Below are positions 1 through 10,742 of a DNA stretch of 64,000 nucleotides, piece by piece. Made by a program: the position numbers and the translations under genes. The notes below the pieces were generated by a model. The model did no database searches and was not told the DNA's origin. It saw nothing but the letters and a program-made list of their open reading frames with translations. Positions within the stretch are counted from its first letter, which is position 1. Each line of letters starts with the position of its first letter. Source of the stretch: Phalacrocorax aristotelis (Eukaryota > Chordata > Aves > Suliformes > Phalacrocoracidae); contig NC_134281.1 in assembly GCF_949628215.1 (NCBI RefSeq), forward strand, positions 38,796,512-38,860,511. The letters are read 5' to 3'.

Positions 1-957
1 ACAGCAATATTAGCTTATTTCGTATTGCATGTTGATGACACTTCTGTTTGGAGGCAGTGTTTGAAAAAGGATATCAGAAGGCGTGTGGTATCTGTATTTC
101 CTCCTGGAAGTTAAAAGCGCAAATTTTACTAGCAGCAGCATTGATATTACTCTAAAATAACCCTCCTTAATTTCCAGAAGAGAAATTCCAGATTTTCAAA
201 AACATACACAGATTTCAACCTAGGGTGTTCTGACTTGAAGCTATTTCAGTGATTGAATGGTACAGTCACAGACTTGTTATCTCAAAGGAGCGGCTGTAAT
301 GGGTGCATTATAAACCCATGTTCATGCAACTGATGTTTCAAATTAATGCCATCTTGAAGAGGAAGTATTCTTTTTTACTATCTTGTTTACAGTTGGTAAA
401 CTGACTGCACTAAGAGCTGTTCTAGTATATCTTACCCTTGTGGACACTGTTCCAGGAAGAAGAAATTGTTTTGTTCCTGAATAACTTTAGCTGCTTTACT
501 TTATGCTGGTGTGAATCCACCGACTTTGATACTGGTATTGCTCATCTCTTCTTAAGTGAAAGCAGCGTCAGGTCCAAGGAGACACCTACAGGGTTCAACT
601 CATTTCTGATCTACAAGTGCTTGTTCCTTTCCATGACTATAAGTCTAGTGTAGGTAACTAGCAAAGTAAGAAGAATCTGTTAGCAAGTACCTTATTTGCT
701 CTACTTGGCAAACTAAGTATTGAGTATACTGTCTGCAAGATCACAAGGGGTGGCATGCTCATCACCAGGTGATTTGAAGGCAGAGATGGATAATACTCTG
801 GTAGGAAGCATTGAGAGGTAGCAGGTGACTGGGAGAAGTGCTTTATGTTTCAAGGCCACATATTATAGAGAACTATACATTACACTCAATAAGATTCTGG
901 CATACAAGGAGGTATCCTAATTATTTAAAATACTTAACAGCTACTATTATTTTGCAG
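1..957 (+). other. SLC44A5: Partial SLC44A5 intron
   Basis: AT-rich sequence before the first exon in view. I looked for the preceding SLC44 exon, which should carry a GSLAFG-type and an LNRNAYIM-type motif, and did not find it. The previous exon is therefore outside the window. Nothing else was recognised. Confidence 0.7.
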
Positions 958-1031
958 ATTGCCATATATGGTAAAAACTTCTGCACCTCAGCAAAGGAAG
1001 CATTCTTTTTGCTCATGCGGAATGTGGTGAG
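958..1031 (+). CDS. SLC44A5: SLC44A5 coding exon (fifth from the end)
   Basis: It follows a TTTGCAG acceptor and ends at GTAAGG. It opens in phase 0, reads [24 protein letters not shown] and leaves two bases of an Arg codon. The NFCTSA and FFLLMRN motifs are typical of SLC44 proteins. Confidence 0.88.
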
Positions 1032-4000
1032 GTAAGGGGCCATCTCTCAGTCCTTGGAAATGTCAGGATTTCCTGCTATTGCACACTGCTTTCCTTTCCC
1101 ACGTGTCGTCCAAATATTATTGGAAGGTGCTTCTGTCCTCAGACATGGTCCTCACTTCTAACACTCAGTGTGTAACAGCAGGCTGTCCAACACAGTAATA
1201 TATGCAAAGTTGATATAATCTAACAGTTTTGTTGTGATTGCTCTTCTAAATTCGTAAGCAACCAGTAGATTGTAATAGTGCCTCCAAGGAATCAATGGAG
1301 CCCCTGAGAGGAGATCTACAGATATACAGGAATGGGGTGCTCATCATCTGCCCTATGTATGGTTCTTGAGCTTTGGTCCACCCACTGGCTGTGAAAAGGA
1401 AACAGAAAGACCTAAATCTTCAGATTCGTCCAGAAAGCTTATGGGGGTGTCAGAGAGTGGCAGTGAAGAAGAGAGAGTACTTTGCTTTCAAAACCAGTAT
1501 CTGTAACATAACCAGATCTCCCCTGGTGCTGGGAACTCCCCTGGCCCTTTTCCCCACTACCAAGATTCCTGCCAAACTCCCTGTTCTCATCAGTACTTTT
1601 CTTCGTTGCTCCTGGCTCTTCGTGTACTGCTGTGAGATCAAAAAATAATGGGAGAATAACTTAGGAGCAGGCCACATTGATGCGATAACAGACAATCTAA
1701 TTACCAGGCAAGAGACACAGTGAAACTGGTTGGGTGGTTTAAATTAAGTGAAGGACTGGGAGGAGAGGAATGGAGGGGGAGGCTGAAAGACAGGAAAAGG
1801 GAAATGATGCTTAAGAAAGAAGAGGAAGGGATTGGAGATGGGAGAACAGAGTGCATTCACTCTGTTACCCTGCATTAATATTGATACAGTGGTGTCCATG
1901 CTGTGTAGTGCCTGTGCAACAGGCAAGAGAAGCTGCCTTTGTTTCCTTTCAGAGCATCACCTCACTGTCCTCTGTGCTTTTGCCCTTAATCAGTAAGAGC
2001 GATAGCTAAAAACCAGGCATATAATTTTATTGTTTCAAATTAGGTGTTTTTATCTTGTGTGTTTTGCTAATTCTGAATTCTGACAGGTTAATGATGATTT
2101 GTTCTCTTTAGTATTTCTTAATGTTTATCTTTCATGGTAGTCAGTGCTGTATATTACCATATCCATAGCCTTCAGTGCTGTCAAGAGGCTGATGATACAA
2201 AACTCATTTTCCATCCCATCATTAACATGCAGTTTCTGATAAGACAGGCCAGCAGGATTTCAAGCAGAAATTCCCTGCTGTTGCTTTCCATGAGGGCTGC
2301 ATATTTACTGTCCATTTTTCTGTCTACCTTCATTCATTCATCTGTGATTGTCTCCCTGCTTTGAGGTCTCCTGCCTTCAGTGTTGTACCATGATATCTTA
2401 AAATAATAGACCTGGCATGTTATGGGTCATGAAATGTGGCCAGATAGACCAAGGTCTACACAAATATTGCTTTTCGTTTTGGTGTGTACTTTGTCTCTTG
2501 TGGGCTGGCTTATCTGTGACCCTACTAGAAAGACTGAAATAAAAATATTTTAATGTTTTGGTTTGGATTGGTTTGAGTGTGTGTTTTGTTTTTTTTAACC
2601 AGCAAGAGCAATAAACAGTCTTCAAGTGCCATGGCAGTATTGCTGCATTAAGGCCTATCTCAACAGCAGACTCGGTGCTTTTTTTGCCTCATGGGATTAG
2701 GCTGTAACAAAGCTCATCTCGGTGTTGTGTTTCTGCATTGTTGTATTGTCAGCCTGTGAAACCAGCAGAAGACAGCTTCTTGGTCATGTTTTGTCAATTA
2801 TCCATAGATTTAAGGAGAAAAAATACAAATGTCTGGTTTGTGTGACTGTATCATTTGTTCTTTGCTGAACAGAGTTGCAGTTCTGGACAAAGTTACAGAC
2901 TTTCTTTTATTCCTGGGGAAAATTCTCGTTGCTGGTGGTGTAGGTAAGTAAATTGATTTTTTCCAATTGGTATGTTCTATTTTCTGGTACCTACAAGTAT
3001 GCCTGCTATATTCATATATGCTTAGTTAACAGCTGGCAGTTCTCATTGGCCAAACTATTAGGGAAGCTGTTCCTGTGTTTCTAGGATTTGCAAGATTGAA
3101 ATAAAATATATTTTTTCTTTTTTTGTCCCTTCCCCCTCCTCCCCAATGTTTTGTTGACAGCATCTTTTCCATAATTGCTTTTACTGCTCTTGCATGTGTT
3201 GCTGGAGCAAGGACTTCTGCAGCCAAAGCATCACAGCTATATCAAACCAAATTCACATCAAATTAGTCAGCTGCAGTTGGTTCTCCCTTAGTTAGACCTG
3301 AACAAAATTGCAAATGAGATTCACCTGGTAGCAGACAGCATGCATACAAGAGAAGGCAGTGCAGGTCTGCAGAAGCTCTGCTGTATTCAAGCCCACTATA
3401 GCTATAAGCTAGAGAAAAGAAATAATGTTTCTAACATCCTTATAGGGTTTTCTTAGTTATCAGTAAATATCAAAATATATTATTCATGGTCTTCTGTGAC
3501 AGAAAAGTGAATTTTTTTAAAATTAAGCACTTTTAGAAATTCAAGTTGGCAGTATTCCTTTGTGTTTTTTCTAAATTGTCACAGCAGTTTCAAAACATTA
3601 TTTTACAAATAACTGTATTTTGTATTCTGTATATTTTAAAAGATTACTAATGAATTATATTTTAATCAAAAGTTTCATTTTAGTACCAAAACCAGATGTA
3701 AAATATGTTATCATTACTGTAGAATGACTTTCAAACTGGGGTAGCAAACTTTATTTGAAACATATTCTCTGAAATGTAAGCCGTGAAACAATGAAGTTAA
3801 TTCATGTCTTTGTCCTCTTCAGGAATAAATTCTTTGGATGATTTCTGTTGTAGATGAATTGATCTGTTCTAAACTTATTGTTGTGCTTATCACTAGCACT
3901 GCCATTTCTTCTTTTAATCTGAAATACTTAAGTATTTCTTCAAGCAATAAAATTCAAAGCAGCAGAATTTTGCTCATTCTTTTTATTTTAGAAAAGATCC

Positions 4001-7000
4001 ACCCAATGATCTTTGTTATCCCATGTCATTGTCAAGTTTATCATTATTTATTAATTTTGCTATTAAAATCAATAGTATGATGAAACAACAATTCATTAAA
4101 GTGTTTCTGGGCCCATGAATATCTTTATGGTAGTTGATTCATTTACATAGCTTTTCTGTTAGTTTACAGATCCAGCAGATAATTAATATTGAGGAATTCA
4201 TTGTTTACAAACTCTCATTTAAACCAACCTTGGATCTGTTGTCTGTTTGTTTTGTCTCATCCATTCTTTAGGTGTTAGGAAATCAGAGTTAGCACAGGAA
4301 TCACTAATCATCTGTGCTTCTTGCAGGTGTTCTTGCATTCTTTTTCTTCACACAGAGAATCCCACTATTTGCACAGGAAGCACCAACGTTAAATTACTAC
4401 TGGGTACCATTGTTGGTAAGACAACCATCTAATCTCCTGAACACTGAGGGCAGTTTGAGGTGCTCAGACTGCTCAGGGCACGGTCTGGTAACAGCTCCTG
4501 TTGTCATCCCCTCCGTGGCAGCATACTATCCACTGAAGTGAGGACTGCTCTGCTACACTCTAGTCCTCTGGATCCTTCAGGCAGAAATGGCATTGCAGTG
4601 ACTCTGCACCTTCAGAAAAATTAGGTTTCACATCTGCTTTGCTCAGACTTCCCAGACAGTAAAGGCTGGTGGTGGGGCACTGATGACAGTGTGGCTTCTA
4701 ATGGAAGGGACTTGTGATGCAACTCCTTCTCGTTTTGTAGCCCCCCTAGACTCTGGAACATCTCCAGGATGGGTGGTTCTTTAGAATAATCTTGGAGGAG
4801 TTTGGAATATATTCTTGGCATATATTCTCTTTGGGGGTTGAAATGGGTCCAATTTGGCAGCTGGAAAACTAGCAGCTACTGTTAGGATACAGTGTCTTGA
4901 ACCCACGATCCCTTTCCACAGCAGTAGTAACCTTTGGTAGAATTACAGAGCTGCCATTAAATCCTCCCAAATTTGCTTATCAGACTAGGCTGACTTGTGT
5001 TAACACTGCCACATTGGTGCCAAACTAAATTTGGGGTTTTATTGTGGTTTGTTTTTTGTAGACAGTCATTATTGGCTCCTACCTAGTTGCACACGGGTTC
5101 TTCAGTGTCTATGCAATGTGTGTCGACACGCTTTTCCTCTGCTTTTGTAAGTACTATGTTTTCTTTCACTAATACATGCAAGTCATGGGAGAGGAGTAGA
5201 AAACCCCCTTTTCCATTCCTTACAGAATTCTGGTTACATGTGAACTGCTTCTGCTTTTCAGACTGGCTTCTTGATGCATTCTTCAGTGCAGAAGTGTTTT
5301 AGTATTCAAATTTAATTAGTTTAACTAATGGAAGGTAGCTATATGGCTCATGGGGATACCTGGCTTTTGCTTTTCAGGTGGTCCTTAGCTTTCATTAACA
5401 GTTTGCTTCTGGGTGCTTTGTAAAGAGCCCTGTACAGCAATGATTCACTCAAACCTCTTGTTAACAACAAGGTTATTCTTTGGTATATAGGTGGTCCTTC
5501 GTTTCCAACAGAGTGTTATGCTGCATTACCTTCAAATCTGTGTGAAATACCATTTTAAAAACTGTCTGTTCCTTGGACCGCAATGGCAAGCAATCTTGGG
5601 CATTCTCAAAGGGACTGCTGTTCAATGTGACCAGTCAGAGAATACTAAAATCATAAAAGAAATCTGTTATTCTCAAATCAGGACGTGATTATAAGAAGAG
5701 GATGCACTTATTTAAAAATACATTCCATTTGCTGGATTTACTGAATTAAAAAAATAAAGATACAATTTTTCTATAATGAAAGTCATTCTGGTAGGCCCAA
5801 GCAGAAGTTACGTGACAGTGATTGTTCTGGCAGTGGGTGAATTATTTGATAATACTAAGGAAATACTGAAATAGTCATAGGCTTGACCTATCATAATCAT
5901 AGTGGATCACAGTGGCAAGATAAACATGGTAATGCTGATTCTCCTCTTACAATGGCATAACTTCTTTCTTTTCTTTAAACATTTACCTTCTTAACCCTGC
6001 TTCCCTAGGAACTAAGGGTTCCAGCGATTCTGGAAATACTGAGTTGCCACAGGAACAAAATCAGTCAGAAAACTGAAAATCGATGTGTAGTTGAAAGCCA
6101 TGTCCTGTTTATCTCGAGTTACAGACTTCGGTTCTACACAAACATGATCACAGGCAGACATAGCACTAAAAACGCTCCAAGAAATAAGCTAAACTATACA
6201 TAAATAAATAGAATTTAGAAAGTTTTATTGGTGCACTAAAAAATTAACAGATTTTCTTTTTAATTTATTCCAAAGACATGTGGTATATACTGCCATGGAG
6301 GTATATGAAGATTTGCTTCCTCTAACCTCTTGGCCATTCCTTACAACTGATGCTCTCTTCTTGGCTTTGCAGATACAGCTGAAATGACTGTGCTTCACTG
6401 CACACTCCCTCTAGATTGCCCATCACTGTGAAACTGTTCACTGGTTTGTGGCTACTGCATGGCGTAATCACTGGGCTGAACTCAGACCAGGGATTTAGTC
6501 ATGATCTTCTGTAGGGAAAAAAAGTAACACATCTGCCTCATTATTTTGAATTCATATTCTCTTTTTCTTCCTGTGCTTCCATTCCGTAATGGACAGCAGG
6601 AGGCCTTATAGAATATTGTGCACTTGTGGCATCAGGTTTTCAAAAGACCTTTGTCTTAGGCAGTGAGAAAAGGTCCTGTTTTTAAAAGCACTTAAATCCA
6701 CAGCTCTCTTTGGGACAAATTTTCTAGCAAGAAGTAGGCAAAATGCCAGTCTTCAGTGGAGGCATGAGCGTTTCTGAAAATTTCCACCTATGCTGCCGAA
6801 CCAAAGAACTGAAGAATAAAAAGGATATATTGCTGTCATTTGAAAATAGCTGGACGTTTGTGTGTCTGCTTTGTGCAAAACCTTTTCTGATTTGATGAAA
6901 TAGAAATTTTATAGTGTCCTTCATCAACTTAACAATACAGCTAAATTGCCTTGATTGAGATTTTTTTTTTTAATGTTTGGTCTTTTGCTCTCTTCTTTCT

Positions 7001-7194
7001 TCAATTCTCCCTCCCTCCTTCCCTCTCTCTCTGGTTGTACTGCTGTTTTCTCTTTTGGTTGCTTTTGCTGTGTAAACTCAGGTGAAGATCTGGAAAGAAA
7101 TGATGGATCTACAGCAAAACCCTACTTCATGTCAGCTAGCCTTCACCGAATTCTAGGGAAGAAGGAACTAAGCCCTAAGAAGGCAGTGGGATAA
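958..7194 (+). CDS. SLC44A5: Choline transporter-like protein 5, C-terminal five coding exons (gene starts left of window)
   Basis: Joining 958-1031, 2873-2943, 4327-4415, 5062-5146 and 7082-7194 gives 432 nt, or 143 codons plus stop. All introns are GT-AG and all phases agree (0, 2, 1, 0, 1). The product is the C-terminal end of an SLC44/CTL plasma-membrane protein. It shows a conserved AFFLLMRN stretch, two hydrophobic helices ([16 protein letters not shown] leading into VLAFFFF, then [19 protein letters not shown]), an extracellular-type loop ending in LNYYWVPLL, and a cytosolic tail starting [10 protein letters not shown] and ending KKAVG. SLC44 proteins transport choline or related amines; family membership is clear from these motifs. 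The paralogue is assigned mainly from the convergent LHX8 neighbour, as beside human SLC44A5. SLC44A2 or A4 are the main alternatives if synteny misleads. The N-terminal majority, including the large extracellular loop, lies outside the window. Confidence 0.88.
1032..2872 (+). other. SLC44A5: SLC44A5 intron
   Basis: A GTAAGG-AG intron. Short open frames on both strands show no family motif. A purine-rich stretch near 1,745-1,850 is the only compositional feature seen. Confidence 0.8.
2873..2943 (+). CDS. SLC44A5: SLC44A5 coding exon (fourth from the end)
   Basis: The acceptor is AACAG and the donor is GTAAGT. The exon completes the Arg codon and reads [18 protein letters not shown] followed by VAGGV, the start of a transmembrane helix conserved in CTL proteins. 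It ends with one base of a Gly codon. Confidence 0.9.
2944..4326 (+). other. SLC44A5: SLC44A5 intron
   Basis: A GTAAGT-AG intron, strongly AT-rich between about 3,420 and 4,200. No repeat or RNA gene was recognised. Confidence 0.8.
4327..4415 (+). CDS. SLC44A5: SLC44A5 coding exon (third from the end)
   Basis: The acceptor is TTGCAG and the donor is GTAAG. The exon encodes the rest of the helix ([15 protein letters not shown]) and a loop ending LNYYWVPLL, a conserved CTL signature. It closes in phase 0. Confidence 0.9.
4416..5061 (+). other. SLC44A5: SLC44A5 intron
   Basis: A GTAAG-AG intron of 646 bp with no recognised content. Confidence 0.8.
5062..5146 (+). CDS. SLC44A5: SLC44A5 coding exon (penultimate)
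   Basis: The acceptor is TTTTGTAG and the donor is GTAAGT. The exon encodes the last membrane helix ([19 protein letters not shown]) and then CVDTLFLCF. It ends with one base of a Cys codon. Reading past the donor would add only a few residues before a stop. Confidence 0.9.
5147..7081 (+). other. SLC44A5: SLC44A5 intron
   Basis: A GTAAGT-AG intron. It contains AATAAA-like sequence near 5,750, but coding resumes downstream, so I do not treat that as the gene end. No repeat was recognised. Confidence 0.8.
7082..7194 (+). CDS. SLC44A5: SLC44A5 terminal coding exon
   Basis: The acceptor is ACTCAG after a long pyrimidine-rich tract near 6,960-7,060. The exon completes the Cys codon, encodes the hydrophilic tail ([10 protein letters not shown]..., [18 protein letters not shown]) and stops at TAA 7192-7194. 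Confidence 0.9.
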
Positions 7195-9422
7195 CATACG
7201 CTAAACCTCAACATCAAAACGGTGTCACTTTTAAGCAAAACGTGTATAAAGTAGGCAAAAGTAAAAACTGTAAATGATGCTTCTGGTTAATGGGTGATTC
7301 TTTTTTCCTTTTGCTTATATCTAAAAAAATGAGCAACATTGGTAACATTTGACTAGTTTAAATGCATAAACTAACAGCTGTGAAAACAAGGCCACGTTTT
7401 AGTTTATACAGTGCCTATGAAAAGGAAAATGTAAATTTGAAGCTTTTTTAAGTCTATAATGATGTTTTAATAACTTTTGTAACACAAGTTGCTGCCTTAC
7501 ATGACAGCAGTTTTGATAATGTTTCTTTTTATAAATGTATATTTGTAAAAGAAATTCAGGCAATTTTTGAAAGCACTACCATATAACCTAATTAGCCATA
7601 AAAAATAATTTGAGACTCTCTAGTTAACCAGGAGATGGTACTAAATTTGTAAATATGGTGCTATGATTGTATTTTTTTGTACAAGCTGGTTCACAGCTAT
7701 TTAAACTGTGATTATACATGCATTAATGATTCCCTACACTGAAAAATGTAGTGATATTTTAATCACATCCACAACTGCATCTTTTAAGAAATGATGGTAC
7801 CCTGCAGGTCCCAAAGAAGGTAGTCAGAGAAGACTATAGCTGATACTGCTTAAAGTGAAGTTTTCTGTGAGTTGTGCTTAAAAGATGATATTACAGAGAG
7901 AAGGTCCCACTGCACTTGAAGGGATTTGTGGTTCACACAAATGAGGTTTCATCTGGTATAAGATGGTGAATGTATCATTTTTAGCTGATGTCCAAGAGAG
8001 ATGCACTTGTGTTAATATCCCCCTATCTCTAACGAGTCTCTGATTGTGTTCTGCATTATGAAGAAGTTGAGCTTTGTCAAAAGGAAAACCAAATGCAGTC
8101 TTTTTTTCCTTGGAAGAAAGTCTCGGCTGTATATGTGCACAAGGAATTCCATTGCCTCTGCCTAGCTCAGAAGGGCTTCTTAATGAGACGTTGCGATGCC
8201 CGTGCAGGTGCCGAGAGCCAGGTGTGCTCTTTCTGCAGGTCTCCAGGCTCTCAGTGGCTCACACAGTAAGGTATTAAGACGTTGAACTCGAGTCTCCTCA
8301 TGATATGGGATGAGTTATTTAGCTGCTGAAAGATGCTCCAAAGGATTTAGTTTGCTTTTTGATTACTAAATTTTCCCGGCCATTAGTACAAAATCTATTT
8401 GTAGAAAGCACATTAACACTCTGTTCAGTTTTATGACCCGTTAGTGGAAACGTCACTGAGGGTAGTAACAGCCCTGCTCATGGAAAAAGTCTTACACTGG
8501 AGTTCTTCTCAAGTCTGTTACTTGAGCTGAGCTGAGAAGGTTTTAATTTATTAGTCTCATGGATGCCCAAGGACCTAACCACACTGAGGCATGCCCCTAG
8601 TTTTCATGGATTCCACCGTACTGAATAAGGTATTCCATTACTGTCTGCTTTCCAGGAGTGGCATGGGCCATACCTCTCCCAGATCCGTTACAGGAGTTCA
8701 GCGCCTGGAAATACTTTTCTAGCCCCTGGAGTCTGTTGTGTCACAAAGAGAAAGGCAAATTCTTTTCCAGATGATTTGAATGCAAGTTTCTGGGGAAAAT
8801 ATACTGACGATCCACATGCCAAAGTGATTTTGCTCTCTAACTTATGGCTCCAGTTTGTGATGATTGTAACCACTACAAAGGCAGAAATACTGTCCTTCAT
8901 GCAACAAGTCTGGGGTCACGCTGATGCACAACCGGTTACCACCCACGTGCTTGCAGTCATGGGCACGGTAGGACCTTGAAATCCTGTGAACTGAGGTGCA
9001 AGTGACAGGATACTGGTATGGATTCTCTGTGGCCCAGTGGGCACTGTAGCCCTTTCCCCTGAAGCAGAAGTGAGTGGTTCAGTTTAGGACTCAAGTAATG
9101 TAAAACAAAGGTGTACAGTTTCAAACGTAACTACTGATTGTGGGCAGCTTCAGTTTTTGATAACCCCTCTCAAGATACCCTAGAGTAAACCTGACGTTCA
9201 GAAAGGGCTGAGAAACCTACCTTCAGAAAAAATCAGACTCTTGGCTGATGAAGTTTTTCATTATTGTCATCATTCCTTTCTCATTATGTGCGTGGCATCG
9301 AATATACAAACCCCCACTATTCTAATCTCTTCTGAGAATTAAGTCAGTAGCTTTCTGGGGTATGTGTCACCATTCTGTGATTAAAAAAGCTGCTGGTCTG
9401 ATTGCAGTCCATGTGCTAAAGC

Positions 9423-9440
9423 TTTTTTTTTTTTTTTTTT
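9423..9440. repeat. Poly-T tract
   Basis: Run of 18 T followed by AAA, inside the probable 3' UTR. Confidence 0.9.
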
Positions 9441-9601
9441 AAATACTACTGTGTCATTAGTTTGCAGCTAAAGAAACTGCATTAAGTAATCTATATTTCT
9501 ACTGGACTTGAGTGTCTTACTGGGAGCTCAACTGAAAAAGCGTATTTCTGAATACAGCGTGCTTTTTTTATCATATGAATGTAACAATAGAGTTTACTAG
9601 G

Positions 9602-9607
9602 AATAAA
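9602..9607 (+). terminator. Candidate polyadenylation signal for SLC44A5
   Basis: The first canonical AATAAA after the stop codon on the + strand, in an AT-rich setting. It is a sequence match only. Confidence 0.35.
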
Positions 9608-9887
9608 ACATAGTAGACATAGTATACAGTTATTTGATTAGAAGACTTTTGTAACAAACCTATGCATTTACTAAAGGAATTTCTAAAAGTGAAAGTTTTA
9701 AATTGTATTATTATTTATATACAGTAAAAATATATATATGTATAAATTTGCTCCACTCACTATTTTGTGAAATTATTTAGAATGTAAGTGATCATCATTT
9801 CTGAGAAGAAAATTTAAAAGCCATTTTCTTAATGATAGAATTGAGAACTGTGAAAATACAAAGCAATACCATGTAGATTTTGTAATC

Positions 9888-9906
9888 AATAAATTGAATA
9901 AATAAA
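9888..9906 (+). terminator. Cluster of three AATAAA signals
   Basis: Three AATAAA hexamers occur at 9888-9893, 9897-9902 and 9901-9906. The clustering makes this the more likely distal 3' end of the SLC44A5 transcript. Confidence 0.4.
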
Positions 9907-10711
9907 TCACAATGATTTAATCTTAAAATTGGCTTTTTAAAAATAAATTGCTATTCATGAATTAAGTAGAAATTAATGCAAGTATTTACTTGGGAAAGAA
10001 TCACTTAAAATATTTTAAGACTAACTTATTGTAATGGTTCTTAACTAATCCTGTGGGCCAGAGTCTGCAGACTTACACCACAGAGGAGGTACTAGTGGCG
10101 ACATTTACGGATCTGGCCGTTTACTTTGTTGCTTGGTTTAATATAAAATTTAAAATTCCATTCTTCACTTTAGAGAGTGGAACACGTGGCTGTCTGTAAC
10201 ACAGTAAAATATGTCATATATGCTTTGCTCCTGAGCCCAGGGGAGTCGGCGACAGAACGCCCGCCCGTTCCACGAGGCACGGGCCAGCCCAGCGACCGAA
10301 GTGCCGGCAGGCTGGCGGTCGTCCTGCGCTCACAGTGCAGCAGAGGAGGAGGTGTTAGAACCGAACACCCGGCGGGAGCCCATCGTGCTGCCTCCTGCGC
10401 AGGGCTCAGCGGGTCGTGGTCCTGCCCGGCCCTTGGCTGGGCGCCTCCTCTCTGGGAGAAGTTTTGGAGAGTCAGGGTGGCTCTGCAGAAAGACCCTTTT
10501 ACAGGGGCAGGAAGAACTCTTTTGAAGATCTCAGACAAGCAGAATGTAGAAACCAAGAGACAGTAGAAAGCACCCACACTCATATCCATGCAATCAGGTT
10601 TGGTTTAGTTCTGGTTTGGATTCATTGTGTCTCCTCCCTATGACATATTAATGGATGGCTTTCATTTACATGTTTTAGACCAAAGTTTTAATGTCAAGCC
10701 TTCAAATTTTA

Positions 10712-10712
<1 letters not shown>

Positions 10713-10742
<30 letters not shown>
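10713..10742. repeat. Poly-A tract with one G interruption
   Basis: A long A run broken by a single G. I found no retroposon body or target duplication beside it. Confidence 0.9.

Larger units (their letters stand above)
7195..9906 (+). other. SLC44A5: Probable SLC44A5 3' UTR
   Basis: Sequence after the stop codon is AT-rich and carries no exon-like coding stretch. I see no AATAAA before 9,602, so if the common signal is used the 3' UTR is about 2.4-2.7 kb. The end is an inference; a variant upstream signal could give a shorter transcript. Confidence 0.5.

Noticed and set aside
5740..5760. AATAAA-like word as a possible SLC44A5 end
   Set aside because: A phase-matched terminal coding exon follows at 7,082, so this lies inside an intron; an alternative short isoform cannot be excluded but nothing supports it.
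10177..10589. 139-codon (-) and 129-codon (+) frames in a GC-richer patch
   Set aside because: They overlap antisense to each other with no motif, and sit just beyond the SLC44A5 3' end in a small CpG-containing patch.
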